From positions 547,016 to 611,015 of the forward strand of contig JBAZVH010000001.1 of the NCBI GenBank assembly GCA_041660965.1: a stretch of 64,000 nucleotides of DNA. The letters are read 5' to 3'. Below the pieces are notes generated by a model. The model had not been told where the DNA came from. It ran no database searches and saw only the letters and a program-made list of their open reading frames with translations. This document shows, one piece after another, positions 44,164 to 55,005 of this stretch. Positions within the stretch are counted from its first letter, which is position 1. Each line of letters begins with the position of its first letter. The translations under genes were made by a program, and so were the position numbers. Source of the stretch: Candidatus Gracilibacteria bacterium. GTDB lineage: Bacteria; Patescibacteriota; Gracilibacteria; BD1-5; JAGOOR01.

Positions 44164-44796
44164 TTATTTTTGGCTGAGAAATCCTAAAATAAAAGGCAAA
44201 TGTTTGACGACTCGTTCGCCAGCATGGAGATTGGTTTCAAAATCCTTTTCAGCACCTTCATCAGCGTGGTCAGAGATGACCTTGAGTATGACAAGTGGCG
44301 TTTTATAGTGATGTGCGACTTTTGCGAGAGCGGCTCATTCCATATCAACGAGCTGTCCTCCTTTTGCTTGAAGCAGTTCTTTTACATCTCATGAATTGAT
44401 AAATTGATCACCAGTGACCAGGATTCATCGCTTCAGTTCGGGATGTTCGACGGTGGTAAGTGCGAAGAGAGGATAGATCCTTTTCTGTGCTTCATCATCG
44501 CCTTCTATGATGCCATCGTGTTCGACGGTGTGCTCAGCTATCACGACATCGCCAAAGGCAAGGTGCGGAGAGAGACTTCCCGCGAGCCCGATATTGATAA
44601 TTGATTTTATATCATATTTTTCGAGTACTTTTGTGAGCATCATGGCGGCACTGACTTTACCGACAGAGCTCACGGCAAATATATACCCCTCGTGTTCTAT
44701 GATATCTCCTACTTTCATCGTTTGTGCGAGTCCGAGATATTGAGTGATAGGCGCCATCTCTTCTGCTAGAGCAGAGATAATAAGTATTTTAGTCAT
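44164..44796 (-). CDS. mtnN: 5'-methylthioadenosine/S-adenosylhomocysteine nucleosidase (210 aa)
   Basis: MTKILIISALAEEMAPITQYLG carries the N-terminal Glu of the nucleosidase family. Also seen: INIGLAGSLSPHLAFGDVVIAE, ILVTGDQFIN, VDMEGAALAKVAHHY (purine/ribose binding, MEGAA; its Gly is TGA) and the catalytic Asp in KVISDHADEGA. Releases adenine from SAH and MTA. Its start overlaps the end of apt by 8 bases, so adenine release and adenine salvage are co-translated. Three TGA-Gly codons. Confidence 0.95.
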
Positions 44797-45313
44797 ATTG
44801 AATGGTTGAAAAAATATCTATTGGTGATAATTTGTTTCTTCATTTGAGAAAGAGTAATTCCACAAGAACTCCGACGTAGATGGATTGTACTCCGCAGTTT
44901 CTGATGAGCTCAATCGCTGCTTGGAGCGTACCTCCTGTCGCCAGGACATCATCGACTATGAATACGATATCGTCTGATTTTAAAATATCTCTTCGCATTG
45001 AGAGGGTTGCTACTCCATATTCGAGCTCGTAGGAAGCTTCAAAAGTCGTTTCGTCGGGAAGTTTCCCTTTTTTACGTATCATCACGAGAGGAAGCTGAAA
45101 TCTCTCAGCCAACATTCATGCGAGAAGAAATCCGCGAGCATCGATACCAGCAATCGCGGTAATATTCTTGCCATTCATAAAGTTTCAAAATTCTTCTATG
45201 ATATTTTTTCTGGCTTCTACATCAAAAAGAAGCGGAGAAATCTCTCGGAAGATCACTCATTGCTTGGGAAAATCGGGATGACTCGATATCAGATCTTTAT
45301 AACTTTTTCACAT
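44789..45313 (-). CDS. apt: Adenine phosphoribosyltransferase (174 aa)
   Basis: Converts adenine + PRPP to AMP. MGKSYKDLISSHPDFPKQGVIFREISPLL is typical of Apt, followed by AGIDARGFLLAGMLAERF, IRKKGKLP, ASYELEYG and the PRPP loop FIVDDVLATGGT. The end, LLFLKGRNKLSPIDIFSTI, follows the LxGRxKL...VxSL pattern. Codon 2 is TGA. The -10 box lies 7 bases before the ATG, suggesting a near-leaderless mRNA. Heads the apt-mtnN-luxS operon, which salvages the adenine released by MtnN. Confidence 0.96.
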
Positions 45314-45319
45314 AGGAGG

Positions 45320-45347
45320 AGTATAGCGAAAACCTCACAAATGCCAA
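45320..45347 (-). promoter_or_regulatory. Candidate promoter of the apt-mtnN-luxS operon
   Basis: On the minus strand TTGGCA (45347-45342), 16-base spacer and TATACT (45325-45320), ending 7 bases before the apt ATG. Confidence 0.55.
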
Positions 45348-45363
45348 ACAGAGTTCTTTTTAT

Positions 45364-45705
45364 TTATTGTCCCGTATAGATTCCCGAAGCATTATCTTTT
45401 TTATAGATAACCTCCTTTTTTGGTTGGTTATTTGAGAGTACCTCCTTGAAGAGCATAAAAAAGTTGGATATTTTTGTACTGACTGTTTGTGTGGCTCAAT
45501 CCGCTAGCGTATCAAGTTGTGTTTGTTGTCCTGTGGGAATCTGTAGTGTGATTTCTCCGGAAGCGTTTGTATATTTTCTGAGTGCCATCGAATTATATTG
45601 TTCGATAAAGAGTGGATAAAGGATGGCACCGATAAGCCAAATACATCCTACAACCACTATCCACCAGAGAGTATACTTGAGGACAATTCGTATTTTTTGG
45701 AGCAT
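45364..45705 (-). CDS. Small single-pass membrane protein (113 aa)
   Basis: Unrecognised. A basic start MLQKIRIVLKY leads to one transmembrane helix (TLWWIVVVGCIWLIGAILYPLFI), then a soluble Thr/Gln-rich domain (GEITLQIPTGQQTQLDTLADG) and a Lys-rich C-terminus. The last 44 residues follow a TGA-Gly. Nine bases downstream of the 158-aa gene, so the two are probably co-transcribed. Confidence 0.65.
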
Positions 45706-45714
45706 GCGAAGAGA

Positions 45715-46191
45715 TTATTCTCTGAATAGATCAGAGAGACTTGTGTTTGATTGAAGAGCTTTATGGACCGCTGTGACATCGTTATCATCTATTTGTCTTG
45801 TGGTCATCGCGACACTACTATCTGAGATAGTAAAATTTGTTGGCTGTGGTCAATTCATAAAATTTACTTCCGCATGAATACGGATATCCTTATGCGTATG
45901 AGGGCATCGGATGAGTATATCGATACCCTTGGCAGTCATATTGATGATTGAGACATTATTTTCTGTAACAGTCTGCGTTGGATTGGTTTGATTATAATTT
46001 TGGATGGTCGAATCGATGATAGTTTTGAGGATGATATAGTTCATAGTTGGAGTAAAAAATGGTAATGTAGTGCGTAACTCTGTTTGTATTATATCCAGCA
46101 CTTCTCTGAATTGCAAATTTTTTATGGGTCTCATGAAATACAATTCCTCTATTTCTCTTCTCATATAAGAAAGATATTTTTGGAATTCCAC
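45715..46191 (-). CDS. Hypothetical protein (158 aa)
   Basis: Unrecognised soluble protein starting MEFQKYLSYMRREIEELYFMRP, then a helical segment (FREVLDIIQTELRTTLPFFTPTMNYIILKTIID) and a beta-rich half (NVSIINMTAKGIDILIRCPHTHKDIRIHAEVNFMN). TGA at 45844-45846 is Gly and extends the frame 44 codons to TAA. Divergent from the UPF0489 gene with only 24 bases between the two start codons. Confidence 0.65.
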
Positions 46192-46215
46192 AAATCTACC
46201 CTATACTTTTTTCAT

Positions 46216-47055
46216 ATGTCCATCTATTCTTCTGGATTTTTTATTACCGAACCCGTGAGTAATAATCGTCTGGATTATGCAGTGAGAAAGGGCCCAAAAA
46301 TTTATGTGCCTGATCTTATCGAAGGTACTTTAGACGATGTAAAAATCTGAGAACATACCGCTATTGAGACCATTGTTGATGGTGCTATTCGATCAGCAAC
46401 ATGATTGAAACATCATATCTTTCTCAAAAATGCTCGTGTACCAACCTGGATCTGTGATAATCATAATCATGCCTTTACTTTTTGGTATGAAGCACTTCAA
46501 AAATGATGTATTCAAACAGGTGGGCTCCTCGTGCATATTGACCAACATACAGACTTGGCAACACCTACGGTATTGCCAATACAAAATACAAAGAGCAAAA
46601 TACAAAACGATATAAACAAAAAAAATCCTTCATTTTGTACTTTGAATTCTGTATTTTGTACTTTGTCGGAAGTTGAGGACTATACCAATACTGTCCTCAC
46701 TATTGCGGATTTTATCGTACCAGCACTCGCGACATGACTTTTTTCTGAGGCATTGATGGTAACAGGAGAAAACAGAGAAGGGGTGAATGCCTTTATCTGG
46801 GAAAATAATCAATTAAAAAAATGTGTATCTCTTGCCCCCCTGTCAAGGGGGGAATTAAAGGGGGGTTCGGTAATTGTCGATCTCGATTTGGATTATTTTT
46901 CTCAAGGATTTGATGAGAATGAAACATTCGCTACGGTTCGTTATTGGCTTGCAAAAGCGGATATTATCACGATTGCGACGAGCCCACTTTTTATCGAACA
47001 AGAGAAAGCTCTCAGTATTTTGAAAAGTTTGCAAAAAGACCTCCTTTTGCTATAA
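46216..47055 (+). CDS. UPF0489-family protein (279 aa)
   Basis: The three signature blocks of UPF0489 are clear: WICDNHNHAFTFWYEAL, GGLLVHIDQHTDLATP and VIVDLDLDYFSQGF. Their His/Asp pattern resembles the metal sites of the arginase/deacetylase fold, so a hydrolase is plausible but unproven. Two host repeats interrupt non-conserved loops in frame: an AATACAAAATACAAAG inverted repeat (about 46578-46668) and a CCCCCC...GGGGGG repeat (46839-46867). Four TGA-Gly codons. It ends just before tRNA-Cys. Confidence 0.82.
46578..46668. repeat. Short interspersed inverted repeat inside the UPF0489 gene
   Basis: AATACAAAATACAAAGAGCA and its approximate reverse complement (TTCTGTATTTTGTACTTTG). Related strings occur at 44125-44150, 55485-55500 and 55800-55835. 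Read in frame here as QNTKSKIQND to NSVFCTL. Confidence 0.6.
46839..46867. repeat. CCCCCC/GGGGGG palindromic repeat inside the UPF0489 gene
   Basis: CCCCCCTGTCAAGGGGGG followed by AATTAAAGGGGGGTT. It keeps the frame open (PLSRGELKGGS). Confidence 0.6.
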
Positions 47056-47134
47056 TCCCCGAGATAAACAAGAAATCTGTCTTTATTATTTCTTCTTTAT
47101 TATTTCTTCTTTCATTTTGCTTCGCAAAATGCAT

Positions 47135-47208
47135 GGCGCCATGGTAGATCGGTTATACAGGAGCCTGCAAAGCTTCGTAGCCCGGTTCGACTCCGGGTGG
47201 TGCCTCCA
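47135..47208 (+). tRNA. tRNA-Cys (GCA)
   Basis: Acceptor GGCGCCA/TGGTGCC, anticodon arm GGAGC-CTGCAAA-GCTTC with anticodon GCA, T-arm CCCGG-TTCGACT-CCGGG, encoded CCA. The hairpin CATTTTGC-TTC-GCAAAATG (47113-47131) sits 3 bases upstream. Confidence 0.95.
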
Positions 47209-47219
47209 TTGACAATTAT

Positions 47220-47252
47220 AATAAAACACTATAGTGATAGTGTTTTATTTTT
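47220..47252 (+). terminator. Intrinsic terminator after tRNA-Cys
   Basis: Stem ATAAAACACTA-TAGTGA-TAGTGTTTTAT followed by T residues. Confidence 0.8.
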
Positions 47253-47280
47253 TCAAAGATTACGAGACACAATAAAATAT

Positions 47281-48213
47281 ATGCCAGATGCACTCAACGA
47301 ACTATTACCAGATTTCCCTCTTCTTCAGGAAGCTTTTACTCCCGATGAATTGGGTAAATTCTTAAAAAAATCTAGAGGGAGAGTAGACAAAGTCTTGGGA
47401 AGATTACAAGCCACAACCCAGAGTTGCCAAAACATATGACTCCCAATATGAATGGCAAAATATGTAGCAAAAACAGCCGTAAAAAGGCGATTAGATATAA
47501 ATGTGAGAGGACTACTCGAGCATACTAGGGCGTATCAAGATATGGTGATGAAAAATAGGGAAATGTGGAATGACCCTGTAAAACATTATTTGAAACATAA
47601 GTGAAACTCAAAATTTCCAAGATTCTGAACTCTCTCCTACGCCTTTTCTGAGGTATCCATTGTAAGATTAGCGCAATATATTTTGCGTGATGCAAAAGAA
47701 GTTGCCAATATGAAAAAAATGGATAGAGCTCTTTGAGACAAATGCTCGCCCACAGAGCATTATGATTTTCCTTTTGCTGAAGTGAGATTTTGAGAGATGT
47801 ATCAGGCACTTATGCAGGATATACGATCCACAGGAATCGATCCTGAGATTTTAGCGGCTCTTATGAAGCAGGTCAATTTTGATAGATTACCTAGTTTTGA
47901 AAAATTTGATTTTACTGAACCTCGCCCCAATCAGCTCCATTTTTTATATGCCTTTTTTATTTTTTTCAATCTTCCTTGCGGTGATGAATTTATTCGAGAA
48001 TGGTCAAATGAAGGTAAAAGATCGGAATTGGTGCGAGTATTTATGACTAAATACCGTAATGATCCAGAGATTAATCCTGGTCTTATCGAAAGTACTCCTG
48101 CATCTCTATGAACGCGGGGTTTTAGAAAAGCATGTGCAGAATTTAAGAATGAGAATATTTTTACCCATGATTGATATGTTTCTCGTCGAGGGGATATAAA
48201 CAGAAAACCATAA
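47281..48213 (+). CDS. Hypothetical protein (310 aa)
   Basis: Unrecognised. MPDALNELLPDFPLLQEAFTPDELGKFLKKSRGRVDKVLG opens an all-helical, basic, cytoplasmic protein. A central part has TRAYQDMVMKNREMWNDP and SEVSIVRLAQYILRDAKEV, and the later part has a hydrophobic FLYAFFIFFNLPCGDEF. About eight TGA-Gly codons hold the frame together from ATG 47281 to TAA 48211-48213. A TAAAAT just before the ATG may be a -10 element. No neighbour hints at a role. Confidence 0.7.
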
Positions 48214-48275
48214 AAAATATATTGAAGTATAGAAAAATTTTGTGCTTTTTCTCGAAAAATACATACTATACTCCT

Positions 48276-48731
48276 ATGCGTCAACCGACTTTTTATTCAG
48301 CAGTATTTGGTATCATACGTGATCCACAGGGGAGGATCTTGTTTCAAAAACGACAAAATACTGGCTTTCGAGATGGTATGTATCAGCTTCCGTCAGGACA
48401 TCTGGAAGGTACTGAGACGATGAAAGAAGCCCTGATTCGTGAGCTCCGAGAAGAGCTGGATATCGTCGTATGAGAGGAGGATCTCAAGATAGTACATATT
48501 GTCCATACTGTTGGGTCTGATCGGACCTATTTTAATATCTATATGGATATTCTTAAATATGTCTGAACACTGAAGAATCTTGAGCCCCACAAATGCGAAA
48601 GTATCGATTTTTATGATCTAGAAGAGATACAGGGGCAAGAATCATTTGCGTATGAAACAGAGACCCTCCTCCGTATCCAGGCAGGCGAGTCATTTTCGGA
48701 AAAAGATTACAAAATATTAAAAATTTTCTAG
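48276..48731 (+). CDS. Nudix hydrolase (151 aa)
   Basis: The Nudix box is complete: GHLEGTETMKEALIRELREEL (Gx5Ex7REUxEE). It is preceded by FQKRQNTGFRDGMYQLPSGH, typical of the YtkD/MutT-like group that hydrolyses nucleoside diphosphate derivatives. Two TGA-Gly codons lie in the second half (IVVGEED, KYVGTLK). TATACT ends 3 bases before the ATG, so the mRNA may be leaderless or start further upstream. Could clean oxidised nucleotides; MutY in this window acts in the same damage route. Confidence 0.9.
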
Positions 48732-48855
48732 CATAAGCTCATCATCGGCACTCACATTCCTCTCTCCTTGAGCTGAATCGATGTGTCGTCCTATCCATCG
48801 AAATTAAAATCATTCCTCGAATCCACAGCGTATTGAAGAGATTTTTATTTAAAAA

Positions 48856-48896
48856 TTGATTTCAGTATTTAAGGACTATAATTCACCATAGTCCTT
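48856..48896 (+). promoter_or_regulatory. purH promoter overlapped by an inverted repeat
   Basis: TTGATT (48856-48861), 15-base spacer and TATAAT (48877-48882). The 9-bp arms AAGGACTAT (48871-48879) and ATAGTCCTT (48888-48896) enclose the -10 box, a good position for a repressor or an RNA hairpin. Confidence 0.55.
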
Positions 48897-48913
48897 TATT
48901 TATTCATCTTATT

Positions 48914-50608
48914 ATGTCTCTTTCTGCTCAAAAAAAACCAGAGATATTTACAGTTTTGGCATCTGTATCAGATAAAACAGGGCTCATTGATTTTATGAGA
49001 AAACTTGAGGTCGTTCAAAAAGCTAACGGTCGAGAACTCACGATACTTTCCACTGGAGGAACGGCAAAAGCATTGAGAGATGCGGGGTTTGATATCACGG
49101 ATGTCTCTGAATATACTGGCTATGATGAGATGATGAGCGGTCGAGTGAAGACACTTCATCCAAAGGTTCATGGAGGTCTCCTCGGAAGAAAGGGGATTGA
49201 TGATGCCGTCATGGAACAGTATGATATCAAAGCATTTGATATGGCAGTGATAAATCTCTACCCATTTGAAGCTACTATAGCAAAGCCCGATGTCACTCAT
49301 GAAGATGCTATCGAAAATATCGACATTGGTGGACCAGCGATGGTCCGATCGTCTGCAAAAAATCATGCAGAAGTCACTATTGTTACGAGTCCAGCCCAAT
49401 ATGACGGAGTACTCGCTGATCTGCATTCTCATGCTGGAAAAACCCCCTTAACAACACGTAAAAAACTTGCGAGAATGGCATTTGCCCACACAGCACACTA
49501 TGACACTGCCATTGCTTATTATCTTGCAAAAAAAGAAGCCGACGAAGAGTATGAACAAAATGGTTGAGATCTTCGCCAGATAACGCCAGAAAATCCGCTC
49601 CATTTTCACCAACCAATCCGTCTCAAATATGGAGAAAATGCTCATCAGAAATACGCCTATTTTATTCCCGATGAAGACAACGTCGCAAATCCTCTCGGCC
49701 TCGCAAATTTTACGGTTATCGAGGGGACACTACCCAGCTTTGTCGGATTCACTGATATTTCTCGACTTGTGGCATATCTCGAAGCAATAGAACAGACCAT
49801 GAGTCATGATGGAAAAATTCCTGCTATCGCCCTCGGCGCAAAACATGGCAATACGTGTGGTGCTGCTGTCCATGAGAATCCCGTTGAAGCCGTAAAAAAT
49901 ATGGTTACCGGTGATACACGTGCTCTATTTGGTGGAGCGATTTTACTCTCATTTCCTGTCACTGAAGAAATCATGGATGCCCTCCTGCATCATGGCATGC
50001 CTGATGGTCAAAAACGTCTGCTCGATGAAATCATCGCACCATCTTTTGATACTGATGCGATAGCTCTTGCTGCTCGAAAAAATGGGAAATGTCGTTTTAT
50101 CACCAATCCACATCTGGTATCAGGATGAGTGCGTGTGCCTCAGACACAGTCAATACGCGCTATCCGTGACGGCGTATTGCTCCAAGATGCACCAAAATTT
50201 ATCCCCACTATTGGTCAGTTTGTTCCTACGCCTTCACCAGATGTGTGGAGGGATATACAACTTGCATGGGCGATAGGTTCTCGCTCAACCAGCAATACTA
50301 TCACCATCGTAAAAAATGGTCAACTCATCGGAAATGGCGTCGGTCAACAGGATAGAGTAGGAGCCGTGGAACTCGCGATCAAACGAGCTACTGATGCTGG
50401 GCATAGTGTAGTATGAGCTGTTGCGTATAGTGATAGCTTCTTCCCATTTTCAGATTGAGTCGAGGCACTGGGAAGAGCTCGCATCACCACTCTATTTGCC
50501 ACGTCTGGATCTGTGCAAGATGCTCATGTGCGCCAAAAATGTGAAGAGCTCGGTATCACCTTCTATACTCTTCCAGATAAGGAAGCTCGTGGATTTTCCG
50601 AGCATTAG
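48914..50608 (+). CDS. purH: Bifunctional AICAR transformylase/IMP cyclohydrolase (564 aa)
   Basis: Last two steps of IMP synthesis. The N-terminal MGS-like cyclohydrolase has VSDKTGLIDF, LSTGGTAKALRDAG, RVKTLHPKVHGGLL and DMAVINLYPFE, with GGPAMVRSSAKNH. The C-terminal transformylase has LKYGENAHQKY, AKHGNTCGAA (the catalytic KHxNPCG loop with Thr for Pro), GDTRALFGG, FITNPH and VGQQDRVGAVELA, ending DGVEALGRARIT...FSEH. Four TGA-Gly codons. It stands 25 bases before purB, consistent with a purine operon. Confidence 0.95.
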
Positions 50609-50633
50609 AAAAATCGTTTTTAATCATCATTGT

Positions 50634-52118
50634 ATGACTACCAATCCTTACCCTGCCGGAGATCTTACCTTGGAAGAAAGGGCAGTAAAAGAATTTCAAC
50701 TCCGAGTCGTCTGCCCTGATGATGGGAAGTATGCTCAGAAAGATCTCACACCCTATCTCTCCGCAGAAGCAGAATGGCTGGCCTGCGTGGAAGTGCAGAG
50801 AGTATTACTCGCAACTCGTGTAGATTTTGGAGCTGAAGCGACCATTGAAGACCTACGAACACTCGAAAGTGCGCTACCAAATATAGACGTCCTCAATATC
50901 GCCCTCTTGGAAGCAACAGGAACGAAACCTGACCAGCTCGCTGTCCTCGCAGAAATGGGCCGTGTAACAGATGAGCATATTCTATCCCTGCTCCATCCAG
51001 GCACGACTTCGTATGATATTCTCGATACTGCTCGTTCTTATTTGCTCAAAAAGGCATGGAACGAAAAAATGCGAAAACTCGTCGTCTCTGTTGTAGAAAA
51101 AATACTCCATATTGCAGAAGAATTTATCACCCCAGGCGATGATGGGAAGATACGAGCGATACAGGTTGGACGGACACACTTTCAGCACACTTCTCCTGTG
51201 CCTTTTGGTGTTACTCTCGTTGGGTATGCAGCGCGTCTCTCCGAACGAATGAGCAAGTGTGATATAAGCTTTGATAGTCTTAGATGAAAAGTAAGTGGCA
51301 TAGTCGGCACCCAAGCCAGTGTCGGAACAGTTATCGGAAAAGACAGGGCCATGGAATTCGAAGAAAAAGCACTTGCCAGACTCTGACTCAAGCCAGACCT
51401 CACAGCAACGCAAATCGTACAAAAAGAATGACTCTCAGATGTCTGACATAGTATCGTATGACTGATGGGTGTTCTCGCCGATTTTGCGAATGATATGCGT
51501 TTGCTGTATTCTTCCGAGATTGCAGAAGTGACTTCCATGGATGCAGAAAAAAGACTCGGTGGATCTTCCGCAGATGCAGGAAAAAATAATCCTATCCATT
51601 GGGAAAATATCGCTGGTAAATTCGCTGTCGTAGAATCAGGCATGCGCGTGCTCTACTCTCTGATTACCACAGATTTTCAGCGCGATCTCCGATGATCAGT
51701 CCAGGCCCGCTATCAACCAAATATGATGATAGCCGAAACATATGAATCATTTGCTCGTGCCCTAAAAGAGCTCGATCAGCTCACCATCCGAGAACAGCAA
51801 ATGGCCGCAAATCTTGACTGAGTTCGCAAGAGTCCTACCGAAGCACTTGTAGCCATCCTCAGAAAATATGCTTGGAGACACAGTGAACATGGCGTAGGAC
51901 ATGATTTCGTAAAAAAAATGGCGCAAAAAGCAAAGAAAGAACAAAAGCTCCTTATCGAAATATGCCAATGAGATGCTGAATTTCAGACCCTCTGGAATGA
52001 AAAAATTACAGATGAAGAAAAAGCTGTTCTGGGCTGAAAAATAGAGCTCTATATAGGAACAAGTCTCGAACGAGCAAAGGTAAATATTGCTTTTGCAAGG
52101 GCGAATGTCGCTGCTTAG
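50634..52118 (+). CDS. purB: Adenylosuccinate lyase (494 aa)
   Basis: Fumarase/aspartase superfamily, mostly helical. Key points: TSYDILDTARSYLL near residue 124, GRTHFQHTSPVPFG (catalytic His region), KVSGIVGTQASVG, and the signature loop GGSSADAGKNNPIHWENI, which replaces the usual GSSxMPxKxNP. It then has RYQPNMMIAETYESFARAL and a long helical tail. Position directly after purH and the E. coli-like PxHWENIxGK continuation favour PurB over argininosuccinate lyase. About eight TGA-Gly codons. Acts twice in purine synthesis (SAICAR and adenylosuccinate cleavage). Confidence 0.85.
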
Positions 52119-52136
52119 ATAGAGTGTTTGAGAGGC

Positions 52137-54776
52137 CTATTTGTGTGCGTAGATAAACAAAATCGACCCTAGAATGCTCAGCATCAATAAGAGAGGCACA
52201 CTATACGCCAGCATAGAGCGTACCATATATACTGAGCTTTTTTTTATTTTTGTTTTTTCCAAGAAATAATCTCAGTTTTGAAAGAGTGTTCGGTGGTTAG
52301 CATAAAAATTGAGTGCATTTTTTTGGAGAGCGTATTCTATCTTTTGGTGGAATATGAGGAGGAGTATGCCGAGCAATAAAGAGAGATACGCCACATAATT
52401 ATATGCTCTTTTTCCAAAATATACTGTGACGTGCTCTTGCGTTGGGGTCACTACCATAAAGGCAGGTGTTGCAAGGTATATACCGTTCGCACCTTTTACT
52501 TGCCAGTTTGGATGATAGGCATATTTGATCAGGAGAGGATGTCCTATACAGTTGGTGCTAATATCTATCTTTTCGCGTCGTACGAATTCTTGTACTTGGC
52601 AGTCATTATCATACGGAATTGAAGCTCGATTCTTTGGATCATATTTCATAAATGGAAGAGTGTTGTTCTTTTTTTCATCTGGATCGTAGACTATAAATGA
52701 TGCATTTGGTGTATATTCTTTGTACCATTGTTTGCTCGTCTTTTTCCATGTATTGAGATCAGAAATAGAGGTGACTTTGTTTTTTAGGGGCACTACATAG
52801 GTATCTGTGGTATTGTTTGTCACATAGAGTGTGAGCTGATCAAAGGTCGTGAGGTAGGTAAAATAGGGAGAATCCTTTAAGCGATCTGAAAGCACTTTTG
52901 GTGCAACCACCACTTTTACATTACTGAGTTCCAGAGTGGCCCAAAATTTTTCGAGAGTGATTTTTCCCCCTTCCACTTCTCTCAAAGTTGTCACACCTTG
53001 TTCTGCAAACATTGATCCAGAAAATAAGCTGTCATAGATGGTTGCGTGTGATAGAGCACTGAGCACATCCCCATTAAACAGCGAAAAAACTCTTGGCGGA
53101 TTTGAAATATCTTTTTTTGTTTCAGTTTGAGTATCAAAATTTTCTGACAAAAATTGAGCCGTTTTTGAGATCGATGTCCATTCTCATTTACTTTCAGCCC
53201 CCATAAAATTATAACCAGAGGTGCCTCTATAACGATCAAATAAATGATGTGAGGAAGCAAAATAATAGATACACCCAAGACAGAGAATCACCAATACATA
53301 GGCACATTTTTTGAGTATCTGGCGGAGCTTGCTGTGAAATATATGCTGGTATATATGTCACACACTTGTTGCTATAAAAAGAAGAGCAAAGAGATATACC
53401 AATGGTAAGAATCGTATCGCAGACCCCATAAATTTACTCAAGAAAAACCCAATTGAGACGATGAATCAAAATAAAAAAAATGTTTGAACAGTAGCAATCT
53501 TTCTTGTATGAAAAATATAATAGAGTATGAGTATAAAAAATAGAAGAGCAAAAGGAAGAAGGAGGTCTGGAACTAAATAACTAAAGGTATTGATGCCCCA
53601 TCAATATCATATATAACCCTTTCCCGGGCCCTGCATATTTCGATAGATACTATTCGTCAAAAATCCTATTCCCCAACTAGAAAATAAAAGACCTCCAATA
53701 AGGACTATTTTGAAGCCAGTCAGTCCATCCCTGAGAAATCATACTGTTGATCGAGTAGGTCCAACAAGAGGAGCATCCTCAGTATCGGGGCTATGATTTT
53801 TAAAAAAGAACCAGAAGGGTAAAAATATCGCAACAGCAAATGAGAGAGGATGTGTGAAACCGACCAACGCCAGCATAATAATCGCATGAGGGGTATACTT
53901 TTTATCCTCGAAAGATGCATAGAGAAAACCACAATATATGACGAGGAATGCTATTGAGAGACTATGTGAAAATTCTCCAGAAAATACACTTCGTAAATTT
54001 CCTCCGAATGCAAAATGACTATCATGAAAAAGATATGCCAAGGAAAGAATTGCTCCGAAGAGAGGTCCTGGTCTTGCCACTTTCATGCCACGAAGTGTGA
54101 GATAGAGTATGAGAGGGAGACATATAGACCCCATCATGAGGACTGTCTTAAAAGCAAGTCACGAGCCCATGAAAAAATCAAAAAAGTAAATCAGTAAAAA
54201 AGAAAAAATAGGATAATTTTGGAAAACATCAAAACCAGCATAGCTCGCATCTATCCATCCGGTGATCTGAAAATGAGGAAGAAGAATCTCTTTGAGATTC
54301 ATATAATTCGCATAATGATAGGGCACATCTCATCCAATGGGTGTGATATCACGCAAAAACCATTCCATCTTTAATCCGCGAAAGAGGAAAGAGTAGATGA
54401 GTATCAAAAATACGATATCGATAAGAAGATAGATGTGTTTATTGAACCATTTTATCACCATGTTTCATCATCCTATCTCAATATGTTGTTCACGTGTTGT
54501 ACTTTTATGGATACTGTGTCTTTTCTTCGTTATTTTTCGAAATCCATCAAATGACCGTTGCGCCGTCAAAAAATCATGTATTTTCCCTAAAAAATGCATG
54601 ATACCATCTGCCCATGAGAGCATCTCGGGTCTCTTACCCCATAGACTGTTCCATGGTCTTTGCACTGTAAAAAATGTGTATATAGCCAACAATTTTCCCT
54701 GACGTCGTGGGTTCATGATTTTTTCTTTTTTGCGCTTTATGGAGCTTTTTTGCCGGACTTTTACTTTCGTTGGCAT
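52137..54776 (-). CDS. Polytopic membrane protein, 6-PTPS-related/YfhO-like (879 aa)
   Basis: About ten to twelve hydrophobic helices from MVIKWFNKHIYLLIDIVFLILIYSFLF onward, a large extracytoplasmic domain (about residues 540-850) and one last helix (MLAYSVPLLLMLSILGSILF). The region after TM1 (ITPIGGDVPYHYANYMNLKEILLPHFQITGW...FQNYPIFSFLLIYFF) resembles proteins annotated '6-pyruvoyl-tetrahydropterin synthase-related', probably GT-C-like glycosyltransferases. With TGA as Gly the frame continues upstream through a double TGA to ATG 54776, adding 105 basic residues. ATG 54461 is the conservative start. Function uncertain. Confidence 0.72.
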
Positions 54777-55005
54777 AGATTTGTGTGATAATCTGGAGTG
54801 TATCCCATACGATGTGTCTCAAAAGAGATATATTTTGACACACAGGATATCGACAGTATAGAGAAACCTCTGCATAATCCAACGGTTTCAGTATCTATAG
54901 GTTTGACAAAAGTATTTAATAGAGAAAAAATACATACAAAACATTTCCTCTTGTTTTTCCCTCTTTTTTCGTAGTATCTTTCATACTATTTCCTTCCTTA
55001 TATAT
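54777..55005. other. Intergenic region between divergent genes
   Basis: AT-rich, with a TTGACA at 54903-54908 and TATACT-like and CATACTAT strings before the cyclophilin gene. No gene recognised. Confidence 0.4.
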
